A DNA stretch of 64,000 bases from Cavia porcellus. Taxonomy: Eukaryota > Chordata > Mammalia > Rodentia > Caviidae. Under the pieces are notes generated by a model. That model searched no databases. It was not told the origin of the DNA and worked only from the letters and a program-made list of their open reading frames with translations. The number at the start of each line of letters is the position of its first letter. Position 1 is the first letter of the stretch. The translations under genes and the position numbers were made by a program. This document shows positions 9,182 to 22,045 of the stretch, in pieces. Location of the stretch: positions 28,527,844 through 28,591,843 of the forward strand of contig NW_026947486.1 of assembly GCF_034190915.1 (NCBI RefSeq), read 5' to 3'.

Positions 9182-12000
9182 TTACATGAGGGAAACTATT
9201 TGGTATTTATACATGTGCATTTGATTTATTTCACTTATGAGTATGGTCTCAAGCTGTGTCCATTTATTTATAAATATCTCAGTGTGATCCTTCTTTATAG
9301 CTGAGTAGTACTCCACTGTATAAAAATACCACATCTTTTTTATCCATTCCTCACTTGATGGGCATTTAGGTTGTTTCCAAAATCTGGCTATTACCAATTG
9401 TGCTTCTATAAACATGGGTACACATATATCACTGTAGTATGAAGTTTTCAGTTCTTCTGGGAATATGCCCAGAAGTGGAATAGTTGGGTCAAATGGAACT
9501 TCCAATCCTAGCTTTTTGCAGAAACTCCATACTGACCTCCACAGTGGTTGCACTAGTATACACTCCTGCCAACAGTGCAGAAGAGTTCTTTTTCCCTTGT
9601 TGTCTTTCCAGGATTTTTTGTTTGTAATTTTCTTTACCTTGACCATTCTTTCTGGACTGAGATGGAATCTCAATGTGCTTCTAATCTGCATTTCTCTACT
9701 GCCAAATGATGCTGAACAGCTTTTTTTTTATGTACTTATTTGCCATTTGTATCTCTTTACCTGAGAATTGTGTATTCATCTCAGATGCCCATTTTTGGAT
9801 TGGGTCTTTGAATTTTAGGTATCTGACTTTTTAAAATTCTTCTTATATTCTAGAAAATAGTCTATTGTGTAAGGGATAGTTCACTAAGATTTTGTCCCTC
9901 TTCTTGGGTTTTCTTTTGACTATACTGGAAATTTCTTTCAACTTACAAAAACTCTTTAATAGGACATAATCCCAGTTACTGATTATCTGAAATGTTTTGC
10001 CTGTGGTTTGATTCTTGTTCATGAATTCTCTACCTACCCCTATGTCTTCAAGATTACCTAATTTGCCTTTCAATTGATTTAATATTTCTGTTTTAATATT
10101 TAGATATTTGATCCATTTAGACTAATTTTAGTACATGGTGATAGACTTGGGTCTAGTTTTAGTTTTTGGCATGCATTTCTGGGATGAATCACATTTGGTC
10201 ATGTTGTATAATCGTCTTGATGAATTGCGGCATTCTATCTGACAATATTTTATTGATAATTTTGCATCTATGGTTCATTAGGGAGATTGGACTATGATTC
10301 TCTTTTTTGGTTGGGTGTTTCTCTGGTTTTTTGTATTAGAGTAAAATTTGTTTCTCGGAATGAGTTAGGGAGAATGTATTCCCTTTCAATTTCCTTAAAG
10401 AATTTGAGGAGTGTGGTCATTTAGTTTTTTGTGAATTTCTTGTAGAATTCTGCAGTGAATCTATCTGGGCCTGGGCTTTTCTTTGTTGGTAAGGATTTAC
10501 TTACATTTTAAATTTCGTTAATTGAAATTTGGTTATTCAGCAGTTTTACATCTTCTTCACTCAGCTTTTGTAATTCCTATGTTTCTAGGAATCTTTCCAT
10601 TTCTTCTGTGTTATCAAGCCTATGAAATTAGGGTTTTTTTTGAAATAGGTATCAATGATCTTCTGTATTTCCAAAGGGTCTGTAGTGACTTCACACTTTT
10701 CGTTCCTTATTTCATGAATTTGAGTTTTTTCTTTCCTTTTGGCTAGGGACTTATCAATTTTATTTATTCTTTCAAAGAACCAACTCTTGGATTCATTGAT
10801 TCTTTGGATTGTTTTCTTAGTCTGCAGTGCAATGATTGCTGCTCTGATTATAATTTTTATAATTTCTGCTCTGAGCCTTATAATTTCTTCGCTTCTTTTA
10901 GCTTTAGGGTTGACTTGCTCTTCTTTTCCTAGATGTTTGAGGTGTAGCATTAGATTGTTTATGTTCATTCTGTTTTCCTGATGTGGGAATTCAGCACAAT
11001 AAATTTTCCTCTGAGGATTGCTTTCTTTGCATCCCACAGATTCCAGTAAGATGTGTTTGTATTTTTGTTTGCTTGTAGGTATTGTTCAATTTCTTCTTTA
11101 ATTTCTTGTCTTATCCACTGATTTCTCAGGAGTGTATTATTATATTTCTATGTGTTTATTGGGGTTTTGTAGTTTCTTTTCTCATTAATTTCTAGTTTCA
11201 TGGCACTACTATCTGATAACATGCATGAGATAATTTCAATTCTTTTGCATTTACGTAAGCATGTTCTGTGGACCAATAGATGGCCTATTTTAGAGAATGT
11301 CTCATGTGCTGGAGAGAAGAATGTATATTCTGATATTAGGTGCAACACTGTATAAGTCTGCTAGGTCCATTTTTTCCAAGGTGTGATTCAGTCCTGCTAT
11401 TTCTTTACTGATTTTCTGTCTAGTTGATCTGTCTTTGTCAGTGTGATGTTAAGGTCTCCCACTAGAATTGAGTTATTGCTCATTTGGTTTTTCATTTCTG
11501 TTAATATTTGTTTTGTGCACCTGGTTGCTCCTAAATTTGGTGCATATATATTCCATGTGGTTATCCCTTCCTCTTGAAAATTTCCCCTAACTAGTATGTC
11601 GTGACCTGCTTTATCACTTGTGATCATTCTTGGTTTTACGTTCACCTTGACCACAAGCAATATAGATACCCCTACTTTTTTCTGTTTTTGTTCCTGTAGC
11701 GTGAAGTAGTTTTTTTTTTTTTTTTTTTTTTTTTCATCTTTGAATTTCATTCTATGAGTTTCATTTTGGTTTAGATGAGTTTCTTGTGTCAGCATATGAT
11801 TGGATGTTTTTCTTTTTCTTTCTTTTTCACTTTTTATCGGTACTGGGGATCGAACTCACGACTGCCTGCTTGCAAGGCAGGTGCTTATGCCACTGAGCTA
11901 AATTCCCAGCCCGGATGTTTTTTCTTGATCTACTTTGTCAGTATGTTTCTTCTAATTCATGAATTGAAGCCATTTTCATTAATAGTTAGAAATGATGCAT
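9182..12000 (-). pseudogene. L1 ORF2 pseudogene with internal RT deletion
   Basis: ORF2 encodes the endonuclease and reverse transcriptase that copies L1 RNA at the nicked target. Endonuclease remnants lie at 11397-11900 (LTQETHLNQNE, then GDLNITL). RT N-terminal sequence lies at 10260-11037. The C-terminal 169 codons at 9182-9691 are still open and include the CCHC-like region and WIKKMWYFYTVEYYSAIKK. The join near 10171 removes the RT catalytic region, so no FADD motif is present. A poly-T run at 11710-11734 (A-run in the coding sense) and several stops also break the frame. The ID insertion at 11815-11912 lies at the N-terminal end of the endonuclease. Confidence 0.8.
11815..11912 (-). mobile_element. 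ID-family SINE (tRNA-Ala-like), antisense
   Basis: Read on the minus strand it begins GGGCTGGGAATTTAGCTC, has an A box and a B box (GAGTTCGATCC) and an A-rich tail. It is flanked by GGATGTTTTTCTT at 11802-11814 and GGATGTTTTTTCTT at 11913-11926, a target-site duplication in the L1 ORF2 it entered. Confidence 0.88.
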
Positions 12001-12009
12001 ATTAGTTTA

Positions 12010-13083
12010 TTATTCACATGTTAACTTTCTGCTGTTGATTCTTTACCTTTCCCCTCTGTTTAACTATTTCCTTGGTTAGTGCATTTTTCTTAAGCCTATA
12101 TAGAATGTCTTTCAGTTTTCTTTGCAGGGTTGGTTTGCTGGTCATGAATTTTTCAGCTGTTCTTTGTCATGGAATTATCTTATTTCTCCATCCATTGTGG
12201 AGGACAGTTTTGCATGGTACATCAACCTGGGTTGGAAGTTATTTTCCTTTAGAATCTGAAATACTATTTCATGCTCTTGTTTACTTCATTGTCTTTATTG
12301 AGAAGTCTGCTGTGATTCTGACAGGCTTTCCTTTATAGGTCATCTGTCTCTTTTCTCTAATAGCTTTTAATATTCCATTCTTATGTTGAATTTCTGCAGT
12401 GTTGACTATTATGTGTCTGGGTGTAGTTTTATTTTGATTATGGTTTTTTTTTAGATTTATTTGCTTCACTCACCTGAATGTCAGTTTCCATTCTTATGTT
12501 TTGGAAATTTTCAGGTATTACTTCTGTAAATAGCCTCCTGATATCATTTGTGTTGTCACCATCTTTTTCGTTTATTTCTGTCAATCTTATGTTGTTTTTC
12601 TTTGCATCATCTTGCAGCTGTTTAACTGTTATTTCCTAATTCCTTGTTATTTTTAAAAGATCTTTCCTTTCTTGTTCACTAACTGTAATCCTGTCTTAGA
12701 GCTCTGAAATTCTTTTCTCACTTTCATTGAGGTAGTTTTGCCAACTTGTGATGGATGTTTTGATTTCTTGTATCTTTTTGAATCTGCTTCATGCATTCTG
12801 TTGTTTTCTATCTTGTTTATTCAGTTTCCATCTTTTTGCATTGTTCCTCTAATTTTTTCACTATGTCTTCTTTAGAAATGTTCAGCATTTCTTTCATACA
12901 TTTATCATTTCTTCTTTTACCTGGGAGATTATTTGTGATCTGAGTTCTTTTATAGCTTCCCAGAGTTGATTTTTTTATGTCAGTTGTTATCATTGCAGGA
13001 ATTTCAGGTGTATGGCTTTCATTTTCTTCTGTGTCCATGCTTGTGTTGTTCTGAAAGTTTGAGATTGCATTATGCTCTTTCAT
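12010..13083 (-). pseudogene. L1 ORF1 pseudogene
   Basis: ORF1 encodes the trimeric RNA-binding chaperone of the L1 particle. The likely start is the ATG complementary to 13081-13083, giving MKEHNAISN, an N-terminus shared by the copies at 34495 and 48918. N-terminal and coiled-coil sequence lies at 12817-13083, the RRM-like part follows, and the C-terminal domain has PRHIIVNTAEI near 12420. Frameshifts divide it into pieces of 60-110 codons. Confidence 0.75.
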
Positions 13084-13345
13084 TTTTTTCGTTTTCCTAT
13101 ATGTTAGAGTTTCAAGAGATGTCCCAAAGTTTCCCCCATGCACTGAGAATCACCTCGCCCACTTTTGGCTCCCAGGGCAGACTCCAGGCAACTGCTATCC
13201 ACTTGGATGTTGCTGGCTGTGCTACAGCTAGGCCCATGGGGACTTTCTATGCATCCTATGTTGATTTAGCACACTGGATGCCATCTTACCAGGTAGGAGT
13301 GATGTCCCAAAGCTTCACCATGTGCTGGGATTCAGCTCACTGATG

Positions 13346-13545
13346 TTCAGCTCTGGTATGATGTTTTAAATTCTTCCAGGAAGTTAGATATTCAAAGGGG
13401 AGTGATTGAGTTGAATATGACCATTAATCCTACTTTTTGAGGAATCTCCATACTGATTTCCACAGTGGTAGTATGTGTCTGACCTCCCACCAATAAAACA
13501 GGAGGATTCCTCTTCCCCCCACAGCACTGTCAGCATTTATTACTG
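13346..13545 (-). pseudogene. L1 ORF2 C-terminal fragment
   Basis: Antisense ORF2 (the region around CCACAGTGG, 13460-13470). It forms an inverted repeat with 14440-14570 in the next element, because both copy the same part of ORF2 in opposite directions. Confidence 0.65.
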
Positions 13546-14244
13546 AAAATCAGTGGAACAGAATAGAAGATGCAGAGGAAAAACAAAAAAAAAAAAATTC
13601 AGCCACTTTATATTTGACAAAGTCACCAAATTTGTTTACTGTAAGAAAGGTAAACCTTTTAATTAATGGTGCTGAAAAAATTGGCTCTATACATGCCAAG
13701 GACTACAACTAAACCCATGTCTATCATCATACACTAAACTAAAATCAAAATGCATCAAAAATGTAACTATTATAACTAAAACATGAAATCTATTGAAAGA
13801 GAAAGTACATAGAAATCTTCCTGAAGGAATATGTATAGATAGAAATTTCATCAACGAAACCCAGACTGCATGGGAAATATTTCAAAGAATCAACATCTTA
13901 CTAAAAACTTTTGCACATTAAAAGAAATCATCAACAAAAGGAAAAGACAGTGTAGGAAAAATTATATCCAATTGTCCCTCAGACTAAGGATCTTAACCCA
14001 CATAAAGAATTGTAATGCCTAACCCATATAAAGAATTGTAATGCCAGGCTGCCAAATTCAAAGAGCCAATTAAAAAATGGACAGCGGAAGTCAGTACACA
14101 CTTCTCAGTTGAAGAAATACAAATCAAAACTAAATATATGGAAAAATTTTCAACATCATGGGACATCAAAAAATGCAAGTTAAAACACTAGGATTCCATC
14201 TCATTCTAGCAAGAATGGTTAATATCAAGAAATCAAGCAATAGC

Positions 14245-14330
14245 ATTGGGATTTAGCTCAGCAGCATAAGTGCCTGCCTGGCAAGCGTGAGATCATGAGT
14301 TTGATTCCTGGTTAAAAAAAAAAAAAAAAG
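14245..14330 (+). mobile_element. ID-family SINE with A tail
   Basis: TTGGGATTTAGCTCAGCAGC carries the A box, TGAGTTTGATTCC is a decayed B box, and a 17-base A run ends it. It splits an L1 ORF2 segment. Confidence 0.8.
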
Positions 14331-14353
14331 CAAGTGAGAGAGAGAGAAAGAGA

Positions 14354-14396
<43 letters not shown>
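14331..14396 (+). repeat. (GA)n microsatellite at a SINE tail
   Basis: A purine-only run, mostly GA dinucleotides, directly follows the ID A tail. Microsatellites often grow from SINE tails. Confidence 0.95.
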
Positions 14397-14399
<3 letters not shown>

Positions 14400-15054
14400 A
14401 CCAATAACAAAGGTTGGAAGGTCTGTGAGGAAAAGGTATCTTTTTCCACTGTTGATGGGATTGTTGACTGGTGAAATCACTATGGAAATCAGTATGGAGA
14501 TTCCTCAAAACATAGGATTAGGGGGACCATTTGACCCATGAATTACCCTCCTGGGTATTTTCCAGAAGAATTAAAAAGTTAATATCACAGCTATATATGT
14601 GCACCTATGTTTATAGTAGCACAATTTATAATAACTTAATATTGAAAGCAACTGAAATGCCCATCAGTCAAGGAATGACCACAAAGGATGTGGTATTTTC
14701 ATGCAATGGAGTACTGCTTAACTCTAATGAAGGATAAACATGAAATATTTATAGGGAAATGGATACAACTTGAGAATATACTCATAAGTGAAATAAGTCA
14801 GACTCATTTGTGTAAACATTGTATTGTCTCTCTAATTTAAGAAACTGAAAAAGTAAGATTTCAAATATACAATATATATTTTGAAGTGAAAAGAAACTGT
14901 TTAGAAGGAAAGAGAAACTGGGATGGGGTAAAGAAGAAAAGAAGGAAGGAGAAAGAAAAATAAATATATACACACAAAATAATTAGGATAGTTATACTGA
15001 TTATTACTGTTACTTCACTGAAAAAAAACTGTTTGTGGCTAAATTGGTTGATCG

Positions 15055-15143
15055 ATTTTTTTTTCCTGTGGTACCAGATAAGTAACTCTGGATCTGGTGC
15101 TTGCCAGACAGTTGCTATGCCACTGAGCTGTACTCCCACCTCT
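15055..15143 (-). mobile_element. Degenerate ID-family SINE, antisense
   Basis: The minus strand reads GTACAGCTCAGTGGCATAG near its 5' end with a T-run on the + strand at 15056-15063. It is more diverged than the copies at 11815 and 36077. Confidence 0.65.
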
Positions 15144-15339
15144 TTTGAACAATTTTTCATGTGCATCTCTTGTAATATGAGCAACTACCTTAAAAATAAC
15201 AATATGTAATGTTCAAACTATTTTTATTATCCTACAATGTAATTTTGAAATTTTGTACCATTGTTTTTAATGTTTTTCTTTAAAATAAAAATACAAACAT
15301 CAAATAAACATTTGAAAAATGTTCAACATCATTGTCCAT

Positions 15340-16130
15340 TACACAGATGCAAATTAAAACATAGCAGAAATCCCATGTCATTCAAAAATAATGATTATTT
15401 CCAATAAATTGACCAATATCAAATTGTGACGCAGTTGTGGGGAGAATGGAACCATTCTCCAATGTTTGTTGAAGTGTAGGCTGGTATAAACACTGTGGAA
15501 ATCAAGATGGAAATTTCTGAAAACACTAGGACTAGAGGTCCCATTTGACTCAGTCATTACCCTTCTGGATATCTGCCTGAAAGAATTAGAAGCATCAAAC
15601 CACAGTGATGTGTGCACATCCATGTTTATAGCAGCACGATTTATAATAAGCAAGTCTTGGATACAACCCAAATACCAATCATCTGAGGAATGGATAAAGA
15701 AGATATGGGTTTTAAAAAAATATAATCAAGTATTACTCCATCATAAAGTAGGATACAATGGAGATAATTTTAGGGAAATGGGTGAACCTTGAGACCATAC
15801 TCTTAAGTGACAGAAATTGGATGTACCAGTGTAATTACTACATTATTTCTCTGTTGTCTGAAATTGGAAGAGTAAGAGTCAACATGTATAATAGGTATTG
15901 TGAAATAGGAAAAAACGTTCAAGTATGGAGGGGAACAAGTGATAGGGGAAAGGTTATTGGAAACATGAAGGTAAAAATGAGTAAAGAAGAAATCATTGAA
16001 GCAAAGCTTTTGTACATAGAGAGGGGAGAACGAGTTGAAAAGTGGGTAGGAGAATGGGGAAAAAAGTTTTATCATGTGCAAGTATAATTTCTTTCTAATA
16101 AATGTAATCATTATGCATATCTAAAATGCA
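15340..16130 (+). mobile_element. L1 3' end: ORF2 C-terminus and purine-rich 3' UTR
   Basis: ORF2 C-terminal sequence lies at 15340-15800 (EEWIKKIW in the frame beginning 15610), followed by a purine-rich 3' UTR to about 16130. It is a 5'-truncated copy of the lineage seen at 53035-53330. Confidence 0.65.
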
Positions 16131-16139
16131 TAAATATCT

Positions 16140-16860
16140 GATCAAAATAAATAATTTTTTAAAAGTAAAAAATAAAATCCATAGGAATCAATCTAGAAAA
16201 GGAAGTTAAACCTCTCCTTTCTAAAAACTAGAATATTGTGAAAATAGAGATCAAAGAGAATATTAGAAAATGAAACGATATTCCACCGTCTCGTGTGGCA
16301 AGAACCAACATGGATAAAATGGCCATATGCACAAAATTGTCATGCAGAGTTAATGCAATTCCAATTAAAATACCATTAGCATACTTCATAAAAGTAGAAA
16401 AAATATTCCTGAAATACATTTGGAACCAGAAAACTCCCAGAATAGTGAATACAATTCTGGGTAACAAAGGCAAGGTGGGTGGCATCACAATCTCTGACTT
16501 GAAATTATATGACAGTGTCGCTGTGATAATACAAGCAGCACAGTACTGGTCAAAAAGTCACACCTGATGAACAGCAGAATCTATAAGAATATGAAAAAAA
16601 TAAATCCAACAGTACTCAATTACTTTATCTATGACAAAAGGGACAAACATATGTACTGGAAGAAACATAGCCTCTTTAATAACAGTGCTGGGAAAACTGG
16701 CTCTCTGCACACTGAAGACTAAAACTAGACCCATATCTATCACCCTGCTCCAAACTAAAATCAAAATGGATCAAAGATCTAAATTTTAAAATAGAGACTC
16801 TAGATCTGCTGGAAGAAGAAATAGATTTTGTTATGGAAGAATTTTACTACATTTTTTTTC
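16140..16860 (+). pseudogene. L1 ORF2 fragment (RT C-terminal region)
   Basis: The 90-codon frame at 16295-16567 reads [20 protein letters not shown] then FLKYIWNQKTPRI, a segment typical of ORF2 just after RT. The alignment continues to about 16860 with shifts. Confidence 0.72.
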
Positions 16861-18048
16861 TCCTTACTGTTAATTGTTCAGCTTAAAATTTCTGTTTCAT
16901 CACAACTTGGTAGGTTCTATGTTATAATTTATAATTTTTGATGACAAACAATTATACATTTCTCTGACCCCTTGCTGCACATACCATTGGGAAAATTTTA
17001 AATGATTCCTTATTTTCCATGGAACACAAGTGCTCACAACTATACCACTAGCATTAATTCTTATTTAAGTAAAATTTTATCCTACATTAACTATGGAATA
17101 TTAGCCTGTTATATTTTTGTATCTTAAAATTGCTTGATTATAATGATTTTTCTATAAAATGTATTCAAACTATGAATTTTCAAACTTTTTGAAAATCATA
17201 AGACACTGAAAATAGTTTCTTCCAAATGCAGTAAATAAAATTATTAGCACAGAAAAGAGCACAATGGCATGAATTTTCAGAGATATACATTTTATTAAAT
17301 GTTAAATGGTAAATATTTGAGGGTAATACATATTTTAATATATAAATTGGTTTTTTCTCCACAAATTAGTTTATATGGTCAGTAATGAAAATTACTTATA
17401 AATATTCTGAGTCAATAGTAGTCTATGTCTCACTTGTATAGGTGTAAGTTTACAGAGTACTTGCTCAAATAAATACTTTGAGAGAACTGGAAAGTATTTT
17501 GACATACAAATATAAATCATTTTTAAAATTTCAAGGACTGTAGAAATAGCAAATTTTTGAAATTAAATTATCTAATAAAGATATAAATATAGTTTTCTGT
17601 GACTTTGTTTAAAACAATAAGTTCTAAATTATGTAACTTGCAAATTTATTCTACCCTTCAGAGTAAATCACTTTCTGATTATCAATGTAGCACATTTAAA
17701 ATAACTTATATTTTACTATAAGCTTCAATTTAGAGAACATTTGTGAAGAATTTTTTATTCCCATATATTTTACACCCAGTTTTCAATGTACTATTTTTTT
17801 TAACATGGAATTTCTGTCAAAAAAAATAAGCCAACATTTAAATTAGTATTTACCACAGATTCTATTCAAACTTCATTAGTTTTAAATAATACCATTTTCT
17901 GGTTACAGGATTGAATGTAAGATATTACATACCTTCTAGTCACCTTATATTCTACATTTTCTCAATCATTATTGTTTTTAAAAATGGGAATTTTGAAAAT
18001 TACTTGTCAGTATACTGTACAATATCGTGCATTTATGACCTGTGTGAT
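16861..18048. other. AT-rich sequence, nothing recognised
   Basis: No gene-like frame, SINE or LTR seen. It may be very old L1 3' UTR or unique DNA. Confidence 0.5.
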
Positions 18049-18134
18049 TTTTTTTTTTCACTGTTGGGGATTGAACTCTAGATTTTGCATGTGCTAAGCA
18101 AGAAATCTGTCAGCTATGTCTTCAGCTCAGTGTG
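18049..18134 (-). mobile_element. Degenerate ID-family SINE, antisense
   Basis: A T-run at 18049-18060 is followed by GGGGATTGAACTCTAGA (decayed B box complement) and, at the far end, an A-box-like AGCTGAAGACATAGCTGA on the minus strand. Confidence 0.65.
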
Positions 18135-18600
18135 AAGTATTTTCTCATGAATATACAAAGGTTACAAGCTTTTAATAATAAGAGGATAAAGGTCAGGTTT
18201 ATTTATCATTACAGTGTACAAAGGGTATATATTATGAAAAAGACATATCATTGTTGATTTTAACATATATTACTTGAATGATTAAGTGTTCATAAAAATT
18301 CTTCCCTCTGTAATCCCTCAGTCTTTTATTTATTTAGAGAAAAGTCACAATTTATGACTTATATTTACAGATTGAGAAATAGACTACAGATAGTTTGCTC
18401 ATTGTCCAGGCCTCAGTGTGGCCTAAGTGCATACACAACATGCACTACTGCTACCACTTCAGATGACATTAATTGCTTTTCAATTTTTAGTAGCGTCATT
18501 GGGTTTGCAAGAATGACAGCATATTTGATAGTCTACCCCCACTGTTGCATGGAGCACAACCACCATGGCCACTGCAATTACTTCTTCCACATATCTCTTG
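18135..18600. other. Unassigned sequence
   Basis: No recognisable element. An 86-codon open frame at 18354-18614 shows no domain I know and sits among retroelement debris, so I do not call it a gene. Confidence 0.45.
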
Positions 18601-19621
18601 AAAAAAAGAAGTGAAAAAACACATTAAGACACCAAGAATTGAAAAACACATTAAGGAAAATAAAAATGCTGTTTAAAGCCTCTAAAAATCCAGAGAAGAC
18701 CAACCAAACTAAGAATGTCTCATCTTGAATATAGCTTTTTAAAACTATATTGCTCAGATCAATAAAAAAGAAGGAAGTCAGTTTCAAGGAACTGTGTATA
18801 CTACTAAGCATGAATATATTTTCATTATGTGTGTTTGAGAGGATGAAGAAAATGGAGAATAAATAGGAAACATTTAAACAAATAACAGCTAGACAATTAT
18901 CCAACACTAGGGAAAACATTCAGAAGCAGTAAACTCAAGGAATGACAAATAGACCTGATCAGAAAACATGTATCATGCTGTATTATACCCAAATGTCAAC
19001 AAAACATGACAATGCCAGAATTCAAATAAAATATATAAAGAACACCAAATCATAGTTAAGTATATCATCATTAAAATAACAGCAAATTTATCAGGAAAAA
19101 CACTATGGGTCAGGAAGGAAAGAATGACATAATCATGAATGAAAATGAGGACCAATGTAAGGTACTATATTCAGCAAAGTTCCTTTCAGAAAAGAAAGAG
19201 AAATAAAAAAATCTTCTAAGCCATGTAAAAATGCAGAAAATCATTACCATTCAAAACATAGTACAAAATATTAACAAAGTCCTAAATTCAAAAGTAAATG
19301 AAATCACATAAAATTATAAATCCCAATATGCATATAGATACACAAAAGAGAATTAGAATCAGTTGGTATTAGCATAATAAAATGCCAAAACAAAAAGGGC
19401 CAAAGTGGAAAAAAACAATATTCAAAAAATTAGATGAAAAATCAACAAAACAACATGAATCAGTTTTGTTATCAACAATAACCTTGCATGTAAATTCTCC
19501 AAATTAAAGTTAAATATTGTGTGAATATATATGGAAACAAGCCTCAGTGATATGATATGTTGCCCATAAACACTCATTTTACCACTAAAGACACAAATAG
19601 AGTGAAAATGAAAAGAAACAA

Positions 19622-19720
19622 TAAATTTAGGCATGGTAGTGCAATCTTGGAATACCAGCACTCTGAGTGTATAAGACATGGAAGTTGTAAGTTATAGTCT
19701 AGTCTGATGCACATATGACG
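19622..19720 (+). mobile_element. Degenerate B1-like (7SL-derived) SINE
   Basis: GGCATGGTAGTGCAATCTTG GAATACCAGCACTCTGAG fits the 5' part of a B1 element with an RNA polymerase III A-box region. The rest is diverged. Confidence 0.5.
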
Positions 19721-19856
19721 TATTAAGAGCTTGTATAATATAAAAAAGTGAAAATCCTTGTTTCAGTCCTTCATACTAAAAAGAAAAATGAAAAATGATA
19801 ATCAAGAAAATTAAGAACTGAAGTGAGAAGTATAGAAAAGACATTAAAACAAGATT

Positions 19857-19937
19857 TGTGCACCTGCCTTGCAAGCAGGTGGTCGTGAGTTCAATCCCCG
19901 GTACCGATAAAAATGAAAAAGACAAAAAAAAAATTGT
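19857..19937 (+). mobile_element. 5'-truncated ID-family SINE
   Basis: It begins inside the anticodon arm (CACCTGCCTTGCAAGCAGG), contains the B box GAGTTCAATCC and CCCCGGTACCGATAAAAA, and ends in an A run. The A box is missing. Confidence 0.82.
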
Positions 19938-20611
19938 GAAAAGAGATACAGAAACTCACTATATAATGATCAAAGGACCAGTCCAAACAAGAAGCTATAA
20001 TAACTGTAAATCCAAAGGCATCTAAAGTTATAAACATACATTTGTATAACAAATGCTGGTAAGAATGGAGAGAGGCATCAATACAATAGCTCAGGATTTC
20101 TATACCAGAGTAGCATCAAAGGAGAGAATTCATACTTAAGAAAGTAACAAACCTAGTTATGCTGTAGTCTAGATTAAATGGGCCCAACATACCTTTGTAG
20201 GAAATTCCATCCATCAGATACAGGATACACATTCTTTTCATCAACACATAAAACAGACTCTAGAAAGACTATATTTTATGCTAAAATATAATCTGATAGA
20301 ATTTTATAAGGTGGCAGCATGTTCTATATAACTTCAGATCACAAGAATATAATCAATTTTAACAGCAAAAGAAACTAGATATTACACAAATTCATGAAAA
20401 TTAAATAAGTTATTTTTAAAGAACAGTGGGTCTTTGCAAAACTAAGACACAAAACACAATAATTATGTGAAATAGTTGAAAATGCAAGCAATATATGCCA
20501 AAACTTACAGAACCTAGCAAAAGCAGTCATAATGAGGGAAGTTTATAGCAATAGTGCCAATTTAAAATATAAATATTTTAAATAAACTAATGATGCATCC
20601 AAAAGTTTTAG

Positions 20612-22045
20612 AAAGGCAGACACGTTCCCAGACGTAGGCAAAACAACCAGCAAGATCAGGCCCAGCAACCCACATGGGCACACATTCCAGGCAGCAGAAA
20701 GAGCAATCAGTGAGACCAGGACAGGTCCTGGCAGGCACAAACAGATGTGAGCAGTGAAACCACCAGGCCCTGGCACAGATACACATGCAGGACCAAGTGA
20801 GACCAGCAGTATGGAAAGTCTGAAGCAGCATTGAGGAGGCAGCATTTGGTAAGTTAGGTGAACCAATGTTGAGCTTCAGCTCACAGACACATAGACTATA
20901 AACATGCAGGTCTGCCATTCTGTATCAAAAGACTCTGGAGAATTCCAACAGAAGAATAGCTTGATTCCATACTCAGAGCAAGATCAGCTCCACATGCAGC
21001 CAAAATCCCATGACAAATTTGAATGGAGTACACCACACACTTCTGACAACTATCTTAGACACTGCCACAGAACTGTGAACATCAGAGACATTTTGTTCCT
21101 TTTATTCTACTTTATCTTATTGTCTATCCTTTCCCTGCCTGATTGAATTTTGTCTTGTTATGTTTTGTGTTTCACAGTTATTTTTATTTTTTTCTTTTAT
21201 TTTTGGTTCTTCTGTTCTCTTGTTTTTAGTCTTTCTTCTCTTTCTTCTTGTTTTTACTCTTTAGGCTGCTTTTTCTTCTTCTCTTTTTAAATAAAAAATA
21301 CTTTCATCCTTTTTCTTCTGCTAATCCTCTTTCTCTCTTTCTTCAACTACCTCTTGAATTTATGATACTTTCATGTGAGTAAACATTGTCTATTCTCTTT
21401 CTGATGCACTTTAATACTCTTTCACTTTCCCTTTTATTCTTTTTATCTTGTATCCTCCAGTTTCCCAAAACTCAGGTGATCATCCTTTCATGTCCAGCCC
21501 CCATTCTACTACATTTGACCATATTCATCACTTTATCTTGTCCTCTATCCATTGTAACACTCCCTCTGCAACACAATAAAATCAGTCCACTAATGATAAA
21601 ATCATTGCATACAAGTATATGGAATATGTTGGATATGGTTATATGACTTTAGAATTTGGTCCTGTAGTTAATAGGTTAATAGTTTCCACAGTTTATCAGT
21701 AGATAAACTGTACTTGAAACTATTCATATTGCTAACTGTACTGATTTAGACAGGATGTCATACATGTTCTAATCAGTTTTTCTCCCTTGTAAAGTAACAC
21801 TGTAATTGTGTGGGGTCATAATCATCACCAGAGTCTGGTACCAAAGGAATGGGTGTTCAGAAAAACAGTAAGTTTTCATCCTTCACAAATTGGGAAGATA
21901 GGTTCTTGGAACAGACATAAAGAACCAACTTATGAAGAAGACATTAATGAAGAACAGATATCTCCTTGGGCGAATACTGTAACAATCTACACTAAGAAAT
22001 TGACAACCATCAACATAGAAAATTAAAAAAAGAGAAAGTATAAAA
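20612..22045 (+). promoter_or_regulatory. L1 5' UTR (promoter region)
   Basis: 20612-21080 is markedly richer in GC than its surroundings (repeated CCAGGC/GACCAG words). 21080-21480 is a long pyrimidine-rich tract. Position directly before ORF1 makes it the 5' UTR and internal promoter. Minus-strand frames of 107 and 118 codons at 20543-20918 are chance frames in this segment. Confidence 0.6.

Larger units (their letters stand above)
8589..13345 (-). mobile_element. Near-complete L1, RT core deleted
   Basis: On the minus strand the parts run in L1 order: short GC-richer 5' UTR (13100-13345), ORF1, ORF2 and 3' UTR (9180-8589). Total length is about 4.8 kb against about 6 kb for the complete copies here. 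The shortfall is an internal ORF2 deletion at about 10171, where sequence downstream of RT joins directly to the start of RT. No target-site duplication was found. An ID SINE interrupts it at 11815-11912. Confidence 0.8.
13546..15300 (+). mobile_element. 5'-truncated L1: ORF2 C-terminal part and 3' UTR
   Basis: The plus strand runs from ORF2 (about one third from its end) through its C-terminal motifs near 14700 and a purine-rich 3' UTR (14880-14960) to 15300. An ID SINE plus GA repeat (14245-14396) and an antisense ID remnant (15055-15143) interrupt it. Frames are broken throughout. Confidence 0.72.
18601..20611 (+). pseudogene. Very old L1: end of ORF1 through ORF2 endonuclease and linker
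   Basis: The plus strand shows a decayed ORF1 C-terminal region (19160-19210), the start of ORF2 near 19470-19510 (sequence like the ITLNVN...NSP endonuclease start) and endonuclease-to-RT linker at 19980-20600. Every frame is broken. A B1-like SINE and a truncated ID interrupt it at 19622-19720 and 19857-19937. Confidence 0.55.

Noticed and set aside
14331..14396. GA run as a regulatory GAGA-type site
   Set aside because: It directly extends a SINE A tail and is best read as a microsatellite.
13346..14570. Inverted ORF2 pieces as a twin-priming (5' inversion) event
   Set aside because: In twin priming the inverted piece lies upstream of the sense piece in L1 coordinates. Here both cover the same part of ORF2, so they are separate insertions.
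15758..16087. A 109-codon plus-strand frame
   Set aside because: It begins in ORF2 C-terminal sequence out of its usual frame and continues through the purine-rich L1 3' UTR, where Glu/Lys-rich frames arise by composition.
20543..20918. Two minus-strand frames of 107 and 118 codons with many cysteines
   Set aside because: They overlap each other in the 5' UTR of the plus-strand L1 at 20612 and show no domain.
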